Assembly: GCA_036365455.1 (NCBI GenBank)
Contig: JAWQUS010000004.1
Coordinates: 4,347,501-4,411,500 of the forward strand
DNA: 64,000 bases
DNA from: Macrosoma leucophasiata
Lineage: Eukaryota > Arthropoda > Insecta > Lepidoptera > Hedylidae
Direction: 5' to 3'
Both the position numbers and the translations under genes were made by a program. The notes under the pieces were generated by a model. The model searched no databases, was not told the origin of the DNA, and was given only the letters and a program-made list of their open reading frames with translations. Shown in pieces: positions 43,259-53,346 of this stretch; position 1 is the stretch's first letter, and each line of letters opens with the position of its first letter.

Positions 43259-43712
43259 GATATCGTGTAATGCCTTCGACATTGACAGGTTAGGCCGAAG
43301 TTAGATTTTTTCCTTCATATTATGTATGCATAAAAAAAATGGGAAAAAAATTGTATGTTTCATTTTATATTTCACTTGCATTTTTATTTGAAAAAGAACA
43401 AAGTTTCTCTCAATTCTCATTTAAGAAGAAATTTGAAGACATTTAAGAATAATTTGAAATGCCCTTTGATAGTTACACAACACGAAATTAAAACTGTGGT
43501 CACGTTATGTTTTCCCCGACTGATGTTTGGCTCTAAAAATGTTTCTTTTGGTTATACTCGTGTGATGTTTATTTTTAGTTCTTTTTCATCTTGGGGTTCC
43601 GTGGGATTAAATGGGAATCGGATGATTTGTAAGATCACTTTAATCTAAACTATCTGTTGTTGTTTACACAATGATTGTTTACGGAGACTTACGTCTCAGT
43701 ACCGTAAGATAA
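43259..43712. other. AT-rich DNA, nothing recognised
   Basis: The open frame at 43355-43648 has no recognisable feature. Confidence 0.35.
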
Positions 43713-43882
43713 AGCGTAGGCAGGCCCTCCACGAGGTGGACTGATGGCCTGGTGAAGGTTGCGGGTAATCGTTGGATGAGGCCGACCCAGGACCGTTCGT
43801 TGTGGCAATCTTTGGTGGAGGCTTTTGTGCTGTGTACGTTGTACGTACGTCTTTCGGCTGAAATGATGATGATGACGTTTCA
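43713..43882 (+). pseudogene. LINE ORF C-terminus and 3' end, decayed
   Basis: From 43722 the plus strand reads RPSTRWTDGLVKVAGNRWMR and then PTQDRSLWQSLVEAF. This is the R.RW.DDL.K.AG..W.R.A.DR..W..L.EA pattern at the C-terminus of insect endonuclease/RT LINE proteins. A stop lies just upstream (43710). The coding part is followed by CGGCTGAAATGATGATGATGA, a repeat tail. The fragment is 5'-truncated as LINEs commonly are. Confidence 0.75.
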
Positions 43883-43984
43883 GTCCCGAATGTCAAATTT
43901 CCAAAATTTCAAGCGGTTTGATGATATGTCCGCAAAGAAATAAGAAGACAGGTCAAAATTAACAGGAAATATTGTGTAATTTGT

Positions 43985-44050
43985 TTAAAATAGCAAACAA
44001 GCATTTCTATAATTTGTACAAAATAGCAAAAAAAAAAACAAGCATGCAGT
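43985..44050 (-). mobile_element. SINE-A tail fragments
   Basis: AAAATAGCAAACAAGCAT at 43988 and again AACAAGCATGCAGTGATC at about 44038. Two short pieces of the SINE-A tail region lie beside an A-run. They are too short to orient fully. Confidence 0.35.
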
Positions 44051-44312
44051 GATCTCGATCTACTATCAGGGAACTCGTTTAGTGATCACACAGGCAAGGT
44101 AATCACACCACGAACCTTATGCGGCGACATTATGAGCTATATTTGACTGCTTTTGGATATGTGGAGTGTTCCTTGTATGTATATTGATGGTGAGTGAATG
44201 GTTATGAGCTAATTAACATCTACAAAAAAATGTACCGATGCAGATGCTATACGATTTTTGGGGACCAATTATAGTTGCGGATTTCCTCGCGTAGACAAAT
44301 CTGCAACGTTGT

Positions 44313-44390
44313 TTCTGATATAGCCCTGCGGGTATTGAAACCAAGACTCCAGCATAATAGTAATGCCCTGCTACCATTAGACTACTCTTC
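44313..44390 (-). mobile_element. SINE-B head fragment
   Basis: GGTATTGAAACCAAGACTCC and AGCATAATAGTAATGCCCTG, then CTACCATTAGACTAC, are the complement of the SINE-B tRNA head (B-box then A-box). The body is missing. Confidence 0.55.
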
Positions 44391-44923
44391 AATCAATTCA
44401 ATCTACCAAGGCAATCTATCGGTTGATATCTCCAAATCAATCATTGAATATTTTCTAATGAAATGTGTACGTTATAAAGAGGAGATGGCTATCGCAGTTC
44501 AATTATAATCTATTAAAAGTAACCAAGTGGTTACATTAGTAGAAGGTCGGATTCGATGGAAACCAGTCATATTTAAATTTAGAATACGAAAATCTTCGAA
44601 GTGGGAACATTGTTTACGTTGGGAAAACTGCACTCGTTTCGCGTCTTCGTATTATTCACGGGCTTAAATTGAGTTTTTTAAGATTGTTTATATTGTAACA
44701 AAGTACGTATTTGATTGCTGGTGGCATTAAGGAGTTTCATGTTTCGGGGCATAATTGGCTCAATTAATATCTTTTGCATTTTTAAAACAAACGTCGTTGC
44801 AGATTTTTAGGATTGAATAATAAAAATTGGACAATGTTTAACACTACGCCCGCCTGTATATTCTTGAATCCAATAGACTTATGCCTGTTTTCACCATTGA
44901 ATCCATAATCATTTTACTACTAA
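44391..44923. other. AT-rich DNA, nothing recognised
   Basis: No supported feature. Confidence 0.35.
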
Positions 44924-45260
44924 GGGCGACATTTACAGACCGCTCTACGACTTTACTTAGACTTAGGGTGATATTCACGGACTGCACTACGACTCTACTT
45001 AGTTAAAACTGTCAGTAAAGTATGAGTTTTGACAGTTCTAAGCGTAATTTGCTCAAAGTAGTGAATCTCAACCTTAAAGTCGAACTTTCAAAGCTTCAGC
45101 AAAGGGAAGTATCTATGCTAAATAAATAATAAGCAGAGTTTACTCTACTCTCTTATTTTACTTTAGTAAAATAAGAGTTTCATAGGCCTTTGAAGCAAAA
45201 TAAACGTTGAAAGTTCGTCTCTAAGACAAAGTAAAGTCGTGCGGTCTGTGAATCTCGCCC
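44924..45260. mobile_element. MITE-C, with a second MITE-C inside
   Basis: Inverted ends: GGGCGACATTTACAGACCGC at the left and GCGGTCTGTGAATCTCGCCC at the right. The arms continue inward (ACGACTTTACTTAGACTTA, then CGAACTTTCAAAG after the nested insert) for about 75 bp. The interior holds CTCTTATTTTACTTTAGTAA, itself palindromic. No coding capacity. A third copy is at 46963-47356. Confidence 0.8.
44966..45073. mobile_element. Nested 108-bp MITE-C-like element, TTA duplication
   Basis: The ends GGGTGATATTCACGG and GTGAATCTCAACC are inverted and directly flanked by TTA (44963-44965, 45074-45076). Removing it restores continuity of the outer element's arm. The inner stem AACTGTCA/TTGACAGTT is also palindromic. 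TTA duplication is PIF/Harbinger-like. Confidence 0.75.
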
Positions 45261-46288
45261 AAAGAGTTCGCTAACCTAAAGTATCCCCCGAATCGGCCCT
45301 TACCTTAGTTTCTGTTCACCATGTTATGTGATACTTATCGAAGGACCATTTACTTAAGTGACAATTTTTATGTAAAGTAGTGAAGGTCACAATAGAAACA
45401 TCCGAACTAAACGGAATTCTGCATGAAACCGAAACGCTTTGTGCAAGATGCATACACACTTTAAATATTCAAGGATTACTGCAATATCAACTTACAATCA
45501 GCATGTTTCCTAGGTGTAGGTATGTTTCCGACAAAAAAAATATTAAAAAACTACGCACTCACATTTTTTTTTTCAATCATGTTCACTCGTCGCGGATTTC
45601 CTGACCTTGTGTTCTATTTTTGCCGCCAAAATGATTTACCCCAGCCCATATATCAATAGCAAACTCTTTGAGATGTAGTTTATGGACGCTTAAATAATTT
45701 CAATGAGTTTAATTGTATCTAACATTTTGTGTCGTTACGACTTTTTGTATCCAGAGAGTATTTGATTTGATGACGTAAGTAGTGTTTACTAACGTCACGT
45801 CACGTCAAATCTATATGCAGATGACCTCGTGTTTTAGGATTCCGTAGCTTATAAGGAACCCTTATAGTTTCGCCATGTGCATCCGATTGTCCGCGGTTTA
45901 GCTTAGGGACTCTTTGTACTAGAAAGCTGTCACGAATAGGTCACATATTAGTATAGTATTCAACAAGGAATTTGCACATCGACAGGAAGGATTTCAATAT
46001 GTAGGTAGAGCGGGAGAGGGGTTAGTCATGATCTTATTTTAATTAATATGAAAAAAAAATATTTTGCAAAAACTGAAAAATTTTACAATGTATCCGACTC
46101 TCCTCTACTTTGCTATTTTGCTTAATCGTTAATTTCGAAATGGGATATAACCAGTGATAGATATACTTGAATTTCAGAAATGTGAAAGATGAATGTCAAC
46201 AGGTTTAGGTATATTCTGTAACATGGGTTATGAAAAATTAATCAGAAAACGCACATCTTGAGGAAACAGACTTGAGATGTTGTTACCC
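45261..46288. other. Non-coding DNA with a Repeat L start fragment
   Basis: GGATTCCGTAGCTTATAAGG to GAAAGCTGTCACGAATAGG (45836-45945) is a degraded Repeat L start. The rest shows nothing recognisable. Confidence 0.4.
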
Positions 46289-46552
46289 GCTAGTGGTAAA
46301 GCTCCAGTGTAAGAGCTAGAGGGCGTAGACACCACCGTATTACCTAGTCTATCTGCCGCCACATTGTAGTTTTTAGAACTATCGTGTTCCTATGGTAACA
46401 CAGTCTACAGAGACTTAACAACTTAGGTCTCAGAGGTGGCAACATATCTGCATTTAGACCTGTGATTTTTGTGTAGATGTCTATAGGCTGCAGTCATCAC
46501 TTAACGCCATGTGACCTGCATGCTTGTTCGCCACATTCGTAACATAAAAAAA
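46289..46552 (+). mobile_element. SINE-A copy, diverged
   Basis: GCTAGTGGTAAAGCTCCAGT, then GTAGACACCACCGTATTACC and GGCTGCAGTCATCACTTAAC to TGCTTGTTCGCCACATTCG and an A-run. Confidence 0.8.
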
Positions 46553-46962
46553 TCTGAGGTTGAATTGTATTTGTATTAAGATTTAAGGAGAGCAGCAAAT
46601 GCGCAAAAGTTATTTCTAAATACACACTTGTGGATAACATCCCCAATACACCGTACATCATCCCCCGTGTGAAATCACTCTGATTTATCGCACCGACGAC
46701 AGCAAGATGGTCTTAATAAACATGTTTAATTCGTAATTACTTCAACGTACAGTATAATTTGGCTCGTTCGTATTGTTGACGTGCTGTCGATTGATTTGCG
46801 TAGCGCGTTGACGAAAACACGTATACGAAATGATTCCCAACGTTCATTTGTTTTTGAGAATCGGTGAATTAGTGAATGTCTCTATTACGGTTGGAAATAA
46901 TATTTATTTCTCTTTTTTTATGTTATCGCCGCCGCCCCGCGCTTCGCTGACTGAGAGTGAGA

Positions 46963-47356
46963 GTCACAGACCACACTACGACTTTATTTTAACTAAAGTA
47001 TGCTAAGTTTTTACTGGTGGTAGAGCTCCAATGACGGAGCTCACGGCCGTTTACCACCGCTTTACCTAATATGCTTGCCGCTGAATGATAGTGTTCAGCA
47101 CTATCGTGTTTCGGTCAGGTGGTAATGTACGACCCTGCAATTTCCGGCACAGAGGCACAACACCTTAGGCCCCAGGAGTGGTAACGCATTTGCATTTTGA
47201 TCTTGGTCTTTGTGTGGGTGTCTATAGGGTGCAGTCATCACTTAACATCAATGTGAACTGCTAGCTCGTTTGCCACTTCCATTACATAAAAAAAAGTTTA
47301 ACAGTTAAGCGTACTTTTCTGAAAGTAAAGTCGTAGTGCGGTCTGTGAATCTCACC
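46963..47356. mobile_element. MITE-C copy split by SINE-A
   Basis: GAGAGTCACAGACCACACTA at the left and TAGTGCGGTCTGTGAATCTC at the right are MITE-C ends. Between them AACTAAAGTATGCTAAG is interrupted by the complete SINE-A at 47013-47296, after which GTTTAACAGTTAAGCGTAC resumes. The SINE arrived after the MITE. Confidence 0.75.
47013..47296 (+). mobile_element. SINE-A copy, full length, inside MITE-C
   Basis: ACTGGTGGTAGAGCTCCAAT to GCCACTTCCATTACATAAAA plus A-run. AAGTT occurs just before the copy and again after its tail, a possible short target duplication. Confidence 0.85.
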
Positions 47357-47674
47357 AGGTGTTAAGTCCATACAACAACTCGGCGCACCGGTCGAAAAAA
47401 AAAAAAACAACACCACATAAAACAAAGAAATGGGTTAAAAAGCTAAAAAAAAAATAAAAAGAAGGAAAAAACAAAAAAAAACAAAAAAAAAACTGTACGA
47501 AGCCTCCTTCAGCGAGTTCCTCTGCGTGCCAGCATCTCCAGTTAAGGACCACGCCCCCGACGTCTCGGGGGCAGATAGGCCCGGGGAAGGAGGATATTCC
47601 TCGACCCCCGAACCATCCCCCCCCTTTTGTTGCGCTTCACGCGCGGAGGGAGGGATGATGAATAAACAGTCAGT
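47357..47674. other. A-rich block then GC-rich stretch of unknown origin
   Basis: 47395-47493 is almost pure A-rich sequence. 47500-47660 is GC-rich (CACGCCCCCGACGTCTCGGG, CGAGGAATATCCTCC-like palindromic parts). Open frames of 66-84 codons on both strands are explained by composition. It probably belongs to the same element as the MITE-J terminus at 47675. Confidence 0.4.
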
Positions 47675-47727
47675 CTACTCCCCTCCGGTCCGCCGTGGCC
47701 GGTGGCCCGTGTTGCTCTATGGTAAAG
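47675..47727. mobile_element. MITE-J terminus
   Basis: CTACTCCCCTCCGGTCCGCC and GTGGCCGGTGGCCCGTGTTG match, as complement, the left end of 594-893. It is the fullest version of this terminus in the window. Confidence 0.55.
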
Positions 47728-47964
47728 TCTCAGCAGGTCTGATCTCGGGAGTAGCAACGCATCTACACTTCTAGTTTTTATGTCAATGTTTCTCACTACA
47801 GTAACTACTCTCCAGTGTTAACTTACCGTGTCAACCGTGTACGCTTGTCGCTTGTTTGCTAAAACAATAATTCAAATCTCTTGACTCATATTCGAGTGTC
47901 TCTTGACACACGTTCGAGTATCTTTGCCGTGTTTTCAAATTATTTAACGAATGTGGAAGAAGAA

Positions 47965-48623
47965 GCGCGCATGTTAAGCATTACGGGCGCGATCGGGAGT
48001 GTGATGGGTGACCGCTAGTGGCAAATAAAAATGCGCGTTGCCGTGCTTCGGAGGGCACATTAACCCGTCGCTATCCCGGTTGCTATCGATAGACAGCAGT
48101 TGTTAAACCTTGTCGGAGGCCTTATGGGCGGTTTGAAAACATCCGACAGCGGGTTGGCCACTTAGGGGTCGTTCATAAATTACGTAAGAGGTTTTGAGGG
48201 CTAATTTGACCCCCTCTCCCCCTACTGTAAGACATCATAAGATTACGACTAGTCCCCCCTGCCCGTTAATAAGAAAATTTTCGTAAGAAAAGATTTTTGT
48301 AAGATTCAATATCAAGTTAAAGAGATGAAGTACAGATGGCGCTATTCAATAATGCCAATTTTTAGCGCGAAAGTGGTAGAATTTTCAATTTCAAATCTTA
48401 CGTAATTTTAGATTCTCTGCCCCCCTTACCTATAGTAAGAAGTTATAATATTCAGTCAACACCCCCCCTCCCCTAAACGCCTTACATAATTTATGAACGA
48501 CCCCTTACCCGTATTTCCACCAATCCGCATTGGAGCAGACTGGTGGAGTAAGCTCCAGGCCTCCACAGAGAGACTCGTAGCCAGCAGTGGGACGTATAAT
48601 GGGTTGCCATTATTATTATAACG
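47965..48623 (+). mobile_element. Repeat F copy split by MITE-G
   Basis: CATTACGGGCGCGATCGGGA, CTTCGGAGGGCACATTAACC and CATCCGACAGCGGGTTGGCC run to 48164. After the insert the copy continues ACCCGTATTTCCACCAATCC to GGGTTGCCATTATTATTAT. It is the longest Repeat F copy here once the insert is discounted. Confidence 0.8.
48165..48504. mobile_element. MITE-G, 340 bp, TTA duplication
   Basis: The ends GGGGTCGTTCATAAATTACG and TAATTTATGAACGACCCC are inverted. TTA lies on both sides (48162-48164, 48505-48507), and the Repeat F host sequence is continuous across. The interior is non-coding with C-rich strings near each end. TTA duplication and ends starting GGG fit PIF/Harbinger. Confidence 0.85.
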
Positions 48624-49550
48624 AATGTGACAAAAGATATTTACTTGCTTGTCATTTATTTTTACTATCCTATTCAGCAATAATTGTTGTTTAATAGTTC
48701 ACTTGTTCTAACATATGGCGGGCTTTAGTTGATGGAAAGAAGCGTATACATTTAGCTGCTGTTCAATGACTATTAAGTTGAGATAATGAAGCCCCAAAAT
48801 GTAAATCCGAATTCCCGAAACTTGTGTCGAACGAAAGAGCGCGTCCATCGATGTAGGTTGTAGCGTAATTCGGCTCACGTAGAACATAGTAGCAACCGTT
48901 ATGGGCCGCGGTGTGCCCAATTGAATAACGATTGCGGATCATTTTAGTGGTGGGCGCTGTCGATGGTAATTTTATCGATATAATATCTTATTTGAATAAC
49001 TACGAATATCTTTTTATTGAATAAATAAGTTTCATTTATTTGAAAATTCGGTAATCAGTACATTTTTCATAAAGTTGGAATATTGAAATAAATACATAAA
49101 CAGATAAAGATCCATGTGGGTGACGTTTTATTATATTAACTTAAACAAAACTAGAAATCAAATTTCCAAATATTAATTAGGTAACAGTTTAAACAGTGTG
49201 GAATTTCGAAAAAAAAATTATGTATTGTGTAGGTACAAACAAAAACGTATGTTTACGGTTTATTTGGCCTTAAAAATTCCAATTTAGGTTATGATGGTAA
49301 ATTGGAACCACAATGTTTCTCAATGATAATAATCGTTATTCAATTATTAAATATGTGAAATGGTAAGTGCAAAGCTCCAACAGGAGAAGAACAAGCACCA
49401 ACAATACCACTTTTATATTTTAAATCAATACGTGACTCTAATGTTATTGATCGCTATAAAATGATTCGTGAACGGACAAACGAGGTGGCAATTGCCGGTT
49501 CTTCTGGGACCCAGCCAAACCGAATGGTATAGAAAATAGATTTTTTAATA
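48624..49550. other. Non-coding DNA, one moderately GC-rich stretch
   Basis: 48820-48930 (CGAAAGAGCGCGTCCATCGA, CGTTATGGGCCGCGGTGTGC) is richer in CpG and is open on the minus strand for 70 codons (48708-48920). I do not recognise the product. The rest is AT-rich. Confidence 0.35.
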
Positions 49551-49747
49551 GGGCTTCTTCACTTTATTCCTACAATTTATGGCTGCTATTTGCCATGAGG
49601 ATTACTTCGCCAAAGCCCGGTTGATTGAGGACGGTTACTATTTTTATGTAGAAATAGACTCATATATATTGTGCTTCTTTACTTTATTCTTAAAACTTAT
49701 GGGTGTTATTTGCCATGAGGATTATTTGGGCAAAACCTAGTGATTAA
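49551..49747 (+). repeat. Diverged direct repeat, ~77 bp, period ~119
   Basis: GGCTTCTTCACTTTATTCCT...GCTATTTGCCATGAGGATTA (49552-49628) is repeated as TGCTTCTTTACTTTATTCTT...GTTATTTGCCATGAGGATTA (49671-49747). Similarity is roughly 80%. No other copy in the window. Confidence 0.7.
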
Positions 49748-49890
49748 GCGCGTCCACACAGCGAGCAGCCTCGCGAGGCATCTGTGTGGACGTGCCTCGG
49801 TTAGCGCGCGCGAACAAGCACCCGAGCCATCTAGTGTCGGGCGCATCCACACAGTGCGAGCGGCCTCGCGCGGCAAATGCCCCCCCTAAG
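49748..49890. repeat. GC-rich hairpin cluster
   Basis: CGTCCACACAG (49751-49761) and CTGTGTGGACG (49782-49792) are a perfect stem around the palindrome CCTCGCGAGG. A related piece GCGCATCCACACAGTGCGAG follows at 49849. These look like subterminal parts of a decayed MITE. Confidence 0.45.
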
Positions 49891-50029
49891 CTGTTCGCCC
49901 AGTGTAAACGCCTATTGAATAGTCTTATTCATTAACAATATTATGAATCTTCAGTACGCTGATGCGAATCCGAACAGTTGGGTTTAAGATTTTCCATTCC
50001 ATTCCTTTTCCTCCATAATTTATCTTACC

Positions 50030-50226
50030 ACTAATATAATTGTGAAAGCATGGAGTTTTCTTTGTTTGTTGCGTAATCACGCTAAAGCAGCTGGACGGAT
50101 TTCGACGAAATTTTGTACATAGGTAGAGTATACATGTATGCCTGTAGCACGATACTTTTATCCCGTTCATAGCTTCCTTAGGGAATTTTTAAGTACAAGC
50201 GAACAAAGTCGAGGGAAAGAACTAGT
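50030..50226 (+). repeat. Repeat D-like copy
   Basis: GCTAAAGCAGCTGGACGGAT and TTTCGACGAAATTTTGTACA belong to the D-type head. The end AAGCGAACAAAGTCGAGGGA with AAGAACTAG is a mutated form of the ACGAAGTCGCGGGCACAGCTAG terminus. Confidence 0.45.
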
Positions 50227-50736
50227 TTTCGATGGTTGAGACGTTTGTATTAGTTTAATTTATTTTATTTGTGATTTCCGGGACTGCAAGGCTCATTCTT
50301 AGATTGATTTATTGGAAAACACACAAATTAATGCCTGTGCCTGCATTCAATTTACGCACGTAAAGTCGTTTGGTTTTAATGACGCATCATCTTTTTTTCT
50401 GTAAATAAAATAATGGTACACTCGTGTTTTTTAAATAAATTGCATGTAACATATGATAAATTGTAACAATTTTAACAAGAGTACTTATTATTTAATTCTG
50501 CGCGTTATTTCCGAAGTACTTACCAAATCAGTTTGGCATGCACCCAAAAGAGACTATAATTTAGATTATTTACACTACAATAATTTTAACCATAAACTTA
50601 AAACATGAGTGAGCTTACACTCTAATGTGTTTTGTCGATATGCACTTAAAAATAAATGTGTATAGTTTTTTTTGTTAGCAGTTACAGATTGGCTGATCCA
50701 CCTGACAGTAAGTAATCATTGTCATCATTGTCTTTT
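50227..50736. other. AT-rich DNA, nothing recognised
   Basis: No supported feature. Confidence 0.35.
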
Positions 50737-51024
50737 ACTGGTGGTAGAGCTCCAGTGACGGAGCTCGCGGGCGTAGGCACCACCGCATTACCTAATATAC
50801 TTGCCGCTAAATGGTAGTGTTCAGCACTATCGTGTTCCGGTCAGGTAATGTACGGCCCTGTAATTTCCGGCACAGAGGCATAACACCTTAGGCCTCAGGA
50901 GTGGTAACGCATCTGCATTTTGACCTTGATCTTTGTGTGGGTGTCTATAGGCTGCAGTAATCACTTAACATCAATGTGAACTGCATGCTTGTTTGCCAAT
51001 TCCATTATATTAAAAAAAAAAAAA
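50737..51024 (+). mobile_element. SINE-A copy, full length, reference-quality
   Basis: ACTGGTGGTAGAGCTCCAGT, GTTCCGGTCAGGTAATGTAC, TCAGGAGTGGTAACGCATCT and GAACTGCATGCTTGTTTGCC, then an A-run of 13. ATTGTC occurs shortly before the head (followed by TTTT) and directly after the tail, a likely target duplication. The family has no clear tRNA B-box, so its promoter type is uncertain. Confidence 0.9.
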
Positions 51025-51493
51025 TTGTCACTGTAAATTTATAGAATTGTCTATATTTTTTTCTAGAATTGACCAATTACACCTCTTATTGATGGTACGA
51101 AGTCTAAGAAGTTTGTTCTCTATACAGTTGGTCTATCAATTAGACTTGTGATTTATATGCATATATTTTAAAAGTTATATTTTAAAAGTAATATCTGGTC
51201 CTATTGACCCCAAGTTAAAGGTGTTAACCGCCCAGTAATAAACCATTTTAGTTTAAAATACGCGAGATAAAGCCGTAAAAATAGTATTATATCAATGAGT
51301 GTAGCTCGCGGAAACCTAAGAAAATATCTAATATGTGATTCATTGGGCTCCTCATTACCACCTTTAACTTGGAGTTCAATACATCACAATATTTGGTATT
51401 CATGTCAAGAAGGATTGTCATTTTAATTGAGGCCCAGTTTTATTTATGCTCGCAATAGTAGTAGCAATAGTGCGTTATTCATTTAAAGACTTA
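51025..51493. other. AT-rich DNA, nothing recognised
   Basis: No supported feature. Confidence 0.35.
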
Positions 51494-51639
51494 CCCCCTT
51501 ATTCATAAACGTACATTAGATACGTTTTAGCTATAGAATGCTTTGTCTTTGTCAGTTGCATTGTCAAATGTGCAAGATAGAAAAAGACAAGGAAGAGATT
51601 ATCAACACTTTAGCTAAAATAGGTTTATGAATAAGGGGG
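51494..51639. mobile_element. MITE-E, 146 bp
   Basis: CCCCCTTATTCATAAACGTA and GTTTATGAATAAGGGGG are inverted. The core matches 56771-56916 at nearly every base. TTA precedes it; the right flank reads AAT, so the duplication is imperfect. Confidence 0.85.
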
Positions 51640-52279
51640 AATGTATATTAGAGAATAAAAAAAATGAAATCACTTCATATCTCTATATAAACATTTTTCA
51701 TTATTTCTTCTTCCCGTACCACGAAAGTGCTATAACGCATCCCTCGATTACTTTGTACCTAATATAAAATTATTTTCGAATAACTTTAGAATTCATTCAC
51801 AGTCCCATCACTATCAAATCCCTGCCTTCTTATCGACGATTTACAAATCGCTTGGACACAATAGCTCTGCATAGGGGAGGTATTGTGGCCAAGGTCTCTG
51901 AGATTTTATAGTTTAATCTGTGGTACTTCTATCGGAAGATAAGTAGGGTTCCGTAACCCATAAATAAATGCAAAGTTAACGGGTAAATAAAATACATTGT
52001 AATATTTTATTTTTCGCAATAACCATTCGCGTCAACTTTAAAAAATAAAGAAAAATTGTAAAAGAAAAATTTGGTTTTTATTTTCTAAATAAAATATATG
52101 TTTTTAGAACATTATTTTTTGATTTACCTACTGAGTTAAATCTAAATATTGGTTTATATAGAAAATACAATGTACTCTATAAGTGCATGCTGTAGACATT
52201 GCAGATTTGCAGATGCCACTGCCACTTGTTTTGAGGCCTAGGCCTAAACATATTTTATCTATGCCAGAAATTACTTAGC
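51640..52279. other. AT-rich DNA with a short Repeat L-like motif
   Basis: TAGGGTTCCGTAACCCATAA at 51945 resembles the Repeat L start. Otherwise nothing is recognised. Confidence 0.35.
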
Positions 52280-52284
52280 CAATA

Positions 52285-52490
52285 GTTATATATGCATGCA
52301 TTCAAGCATACAAGCAAACACCTACAAACACACATATCTCCAGCCACATTACCAAACTTCGGGTTTAATTGGGAATTTTCTAAAAATGGAAAAATCTTAA
52401 AAGGATATAGGTACATTGTCTTTGATAGCTCCGACTCTGGGATTGAACCCAGGATCCCAGTTGCCTGCCACCACTAGACTATCGAGGTAG
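52285..52490 (-). mobile_element. SINE-B copy, 3' side truncated
   Basis: ATGCATGCATTCAAGCATAC through CTGGGATTGAACCCAGGATC (B-box complement) to CCACTAGACTATCGAGG (A-box complement). About 50 bp in the middle are lost relative to 60965-61264. Confidence 0.75.
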
Positions 52491-52584
52491 TTTTGTGTAC
52501 TATAAAATACGTACCTACACCCTTCTTTTCCATGTCTAATGGGTTTATCTAATCTACACTAATATTATAAAAAGCAAAGGTTTG

Positions 52585-52882
52585 ATTTTTTTTTTTTTTT
52601 TTTTTTATGTAATGGAAGTGGTAAACAAGCATGCAGTTCACATTGATGTTAAGTGATGACTGCAGCCTATAGACACCCACACAAAGACCAAGGTCAAAAT
52701 GCAGATGCGTTACCACTCCTGAGGCCTAAGGTCTTATGCCTCTGTGCCGGAAATTACAGGGCCGTACATTACCACCTGACCGGAACACGATAGTGTTGAA
52801 CACTACCATTTAGCGGCAAGTATATTAGGTAATGCGGTGGTGCCTACGCCCGCGAACTCCGTCACTGGAGCTCTACCACCAG
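52585..52882 (-). mobile_element. SINE-A copy, full length with long A-tail
   Basis: A 22-base T-run, then TGGTAAACAAGCATGCAGTT, AGGTCTTATGCCTCTGTGCC, ACCTGACCGGAACACGATAG and GGAGCTCTACCACCAGT. Long tail and low divergence suggest a young copy. Confidence 0.9.
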
Positions 52883-52995
52883 TTAAAATTTACTTTGATT
52901 AATTGTTTGTTTGAATTTAATAGGCTCCAAAACAACTCTACCGATTTGAAGATTTATTTAATGTAACATAGTCCATTTATCGACGAAGGCTATGC

Positions 52996-53258
52996 TGGAT
53001 GACTTTTTTTACCGTCTTGAAAAAAATAGGGCGTGATAAGCAAATGAAATAAAAGCCTATGGCATAGTTATTTATATTATTTTTTTATATTTTCTAACTT
53101 CATCATAATTCACTAAATGAATAGAAATGTTTAATGAAATTTTAATTTCAGATGAAGTTAGAAAATATAAAAAAATAATATAAATAACTATGCCATAGGC
53201 TTTTATTTCATTTGCTTATCACGCCCTATTTTTTTCAAGACGGTAAAAAAGTCACCCA
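52996..53258. mobile_element. MITE or foldback with ~108-bp near-perfect inverted arms
   Basis: Left arm 52996-53104 begins TGGATGACTTTTTTTACCGT. Right arm 53151-53258 ends ACGGTAAAAAAGTCACCCA. I find only about two differences over the arms (GGATG/GGGTG and one T in a T-run). The 46-base loop is AT-rich. No coding capacity. Flanks TATG and TATA may be remnants of a short duplication. No other copy is in the window. Confidence 0.9.
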
Positions 53259-53309
53259 GTATATAAGCTGCATGAGATGACGCTAAGAGGAATAGGACAC
53301 GATAGGTAA

Positions 53310-53346
53310 CATTGCAATCGCGCGAAGCCGGGGCTGGCGGCTAGTA
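53310..53346 (+). repeat. Repeat D1 terminus
   Basis: ATCGCGCGAAGCCGGGGCTG and GCGGCTAGTA are a degraded form of the CGAAGTCGCGGGCACAGCTAGTA end. Confidence 0.4.

Noticed and set aside
47352..47552. 66-codon minus frame rich in Phe.
   Set aside because: It translates the complement of an A-rich block.
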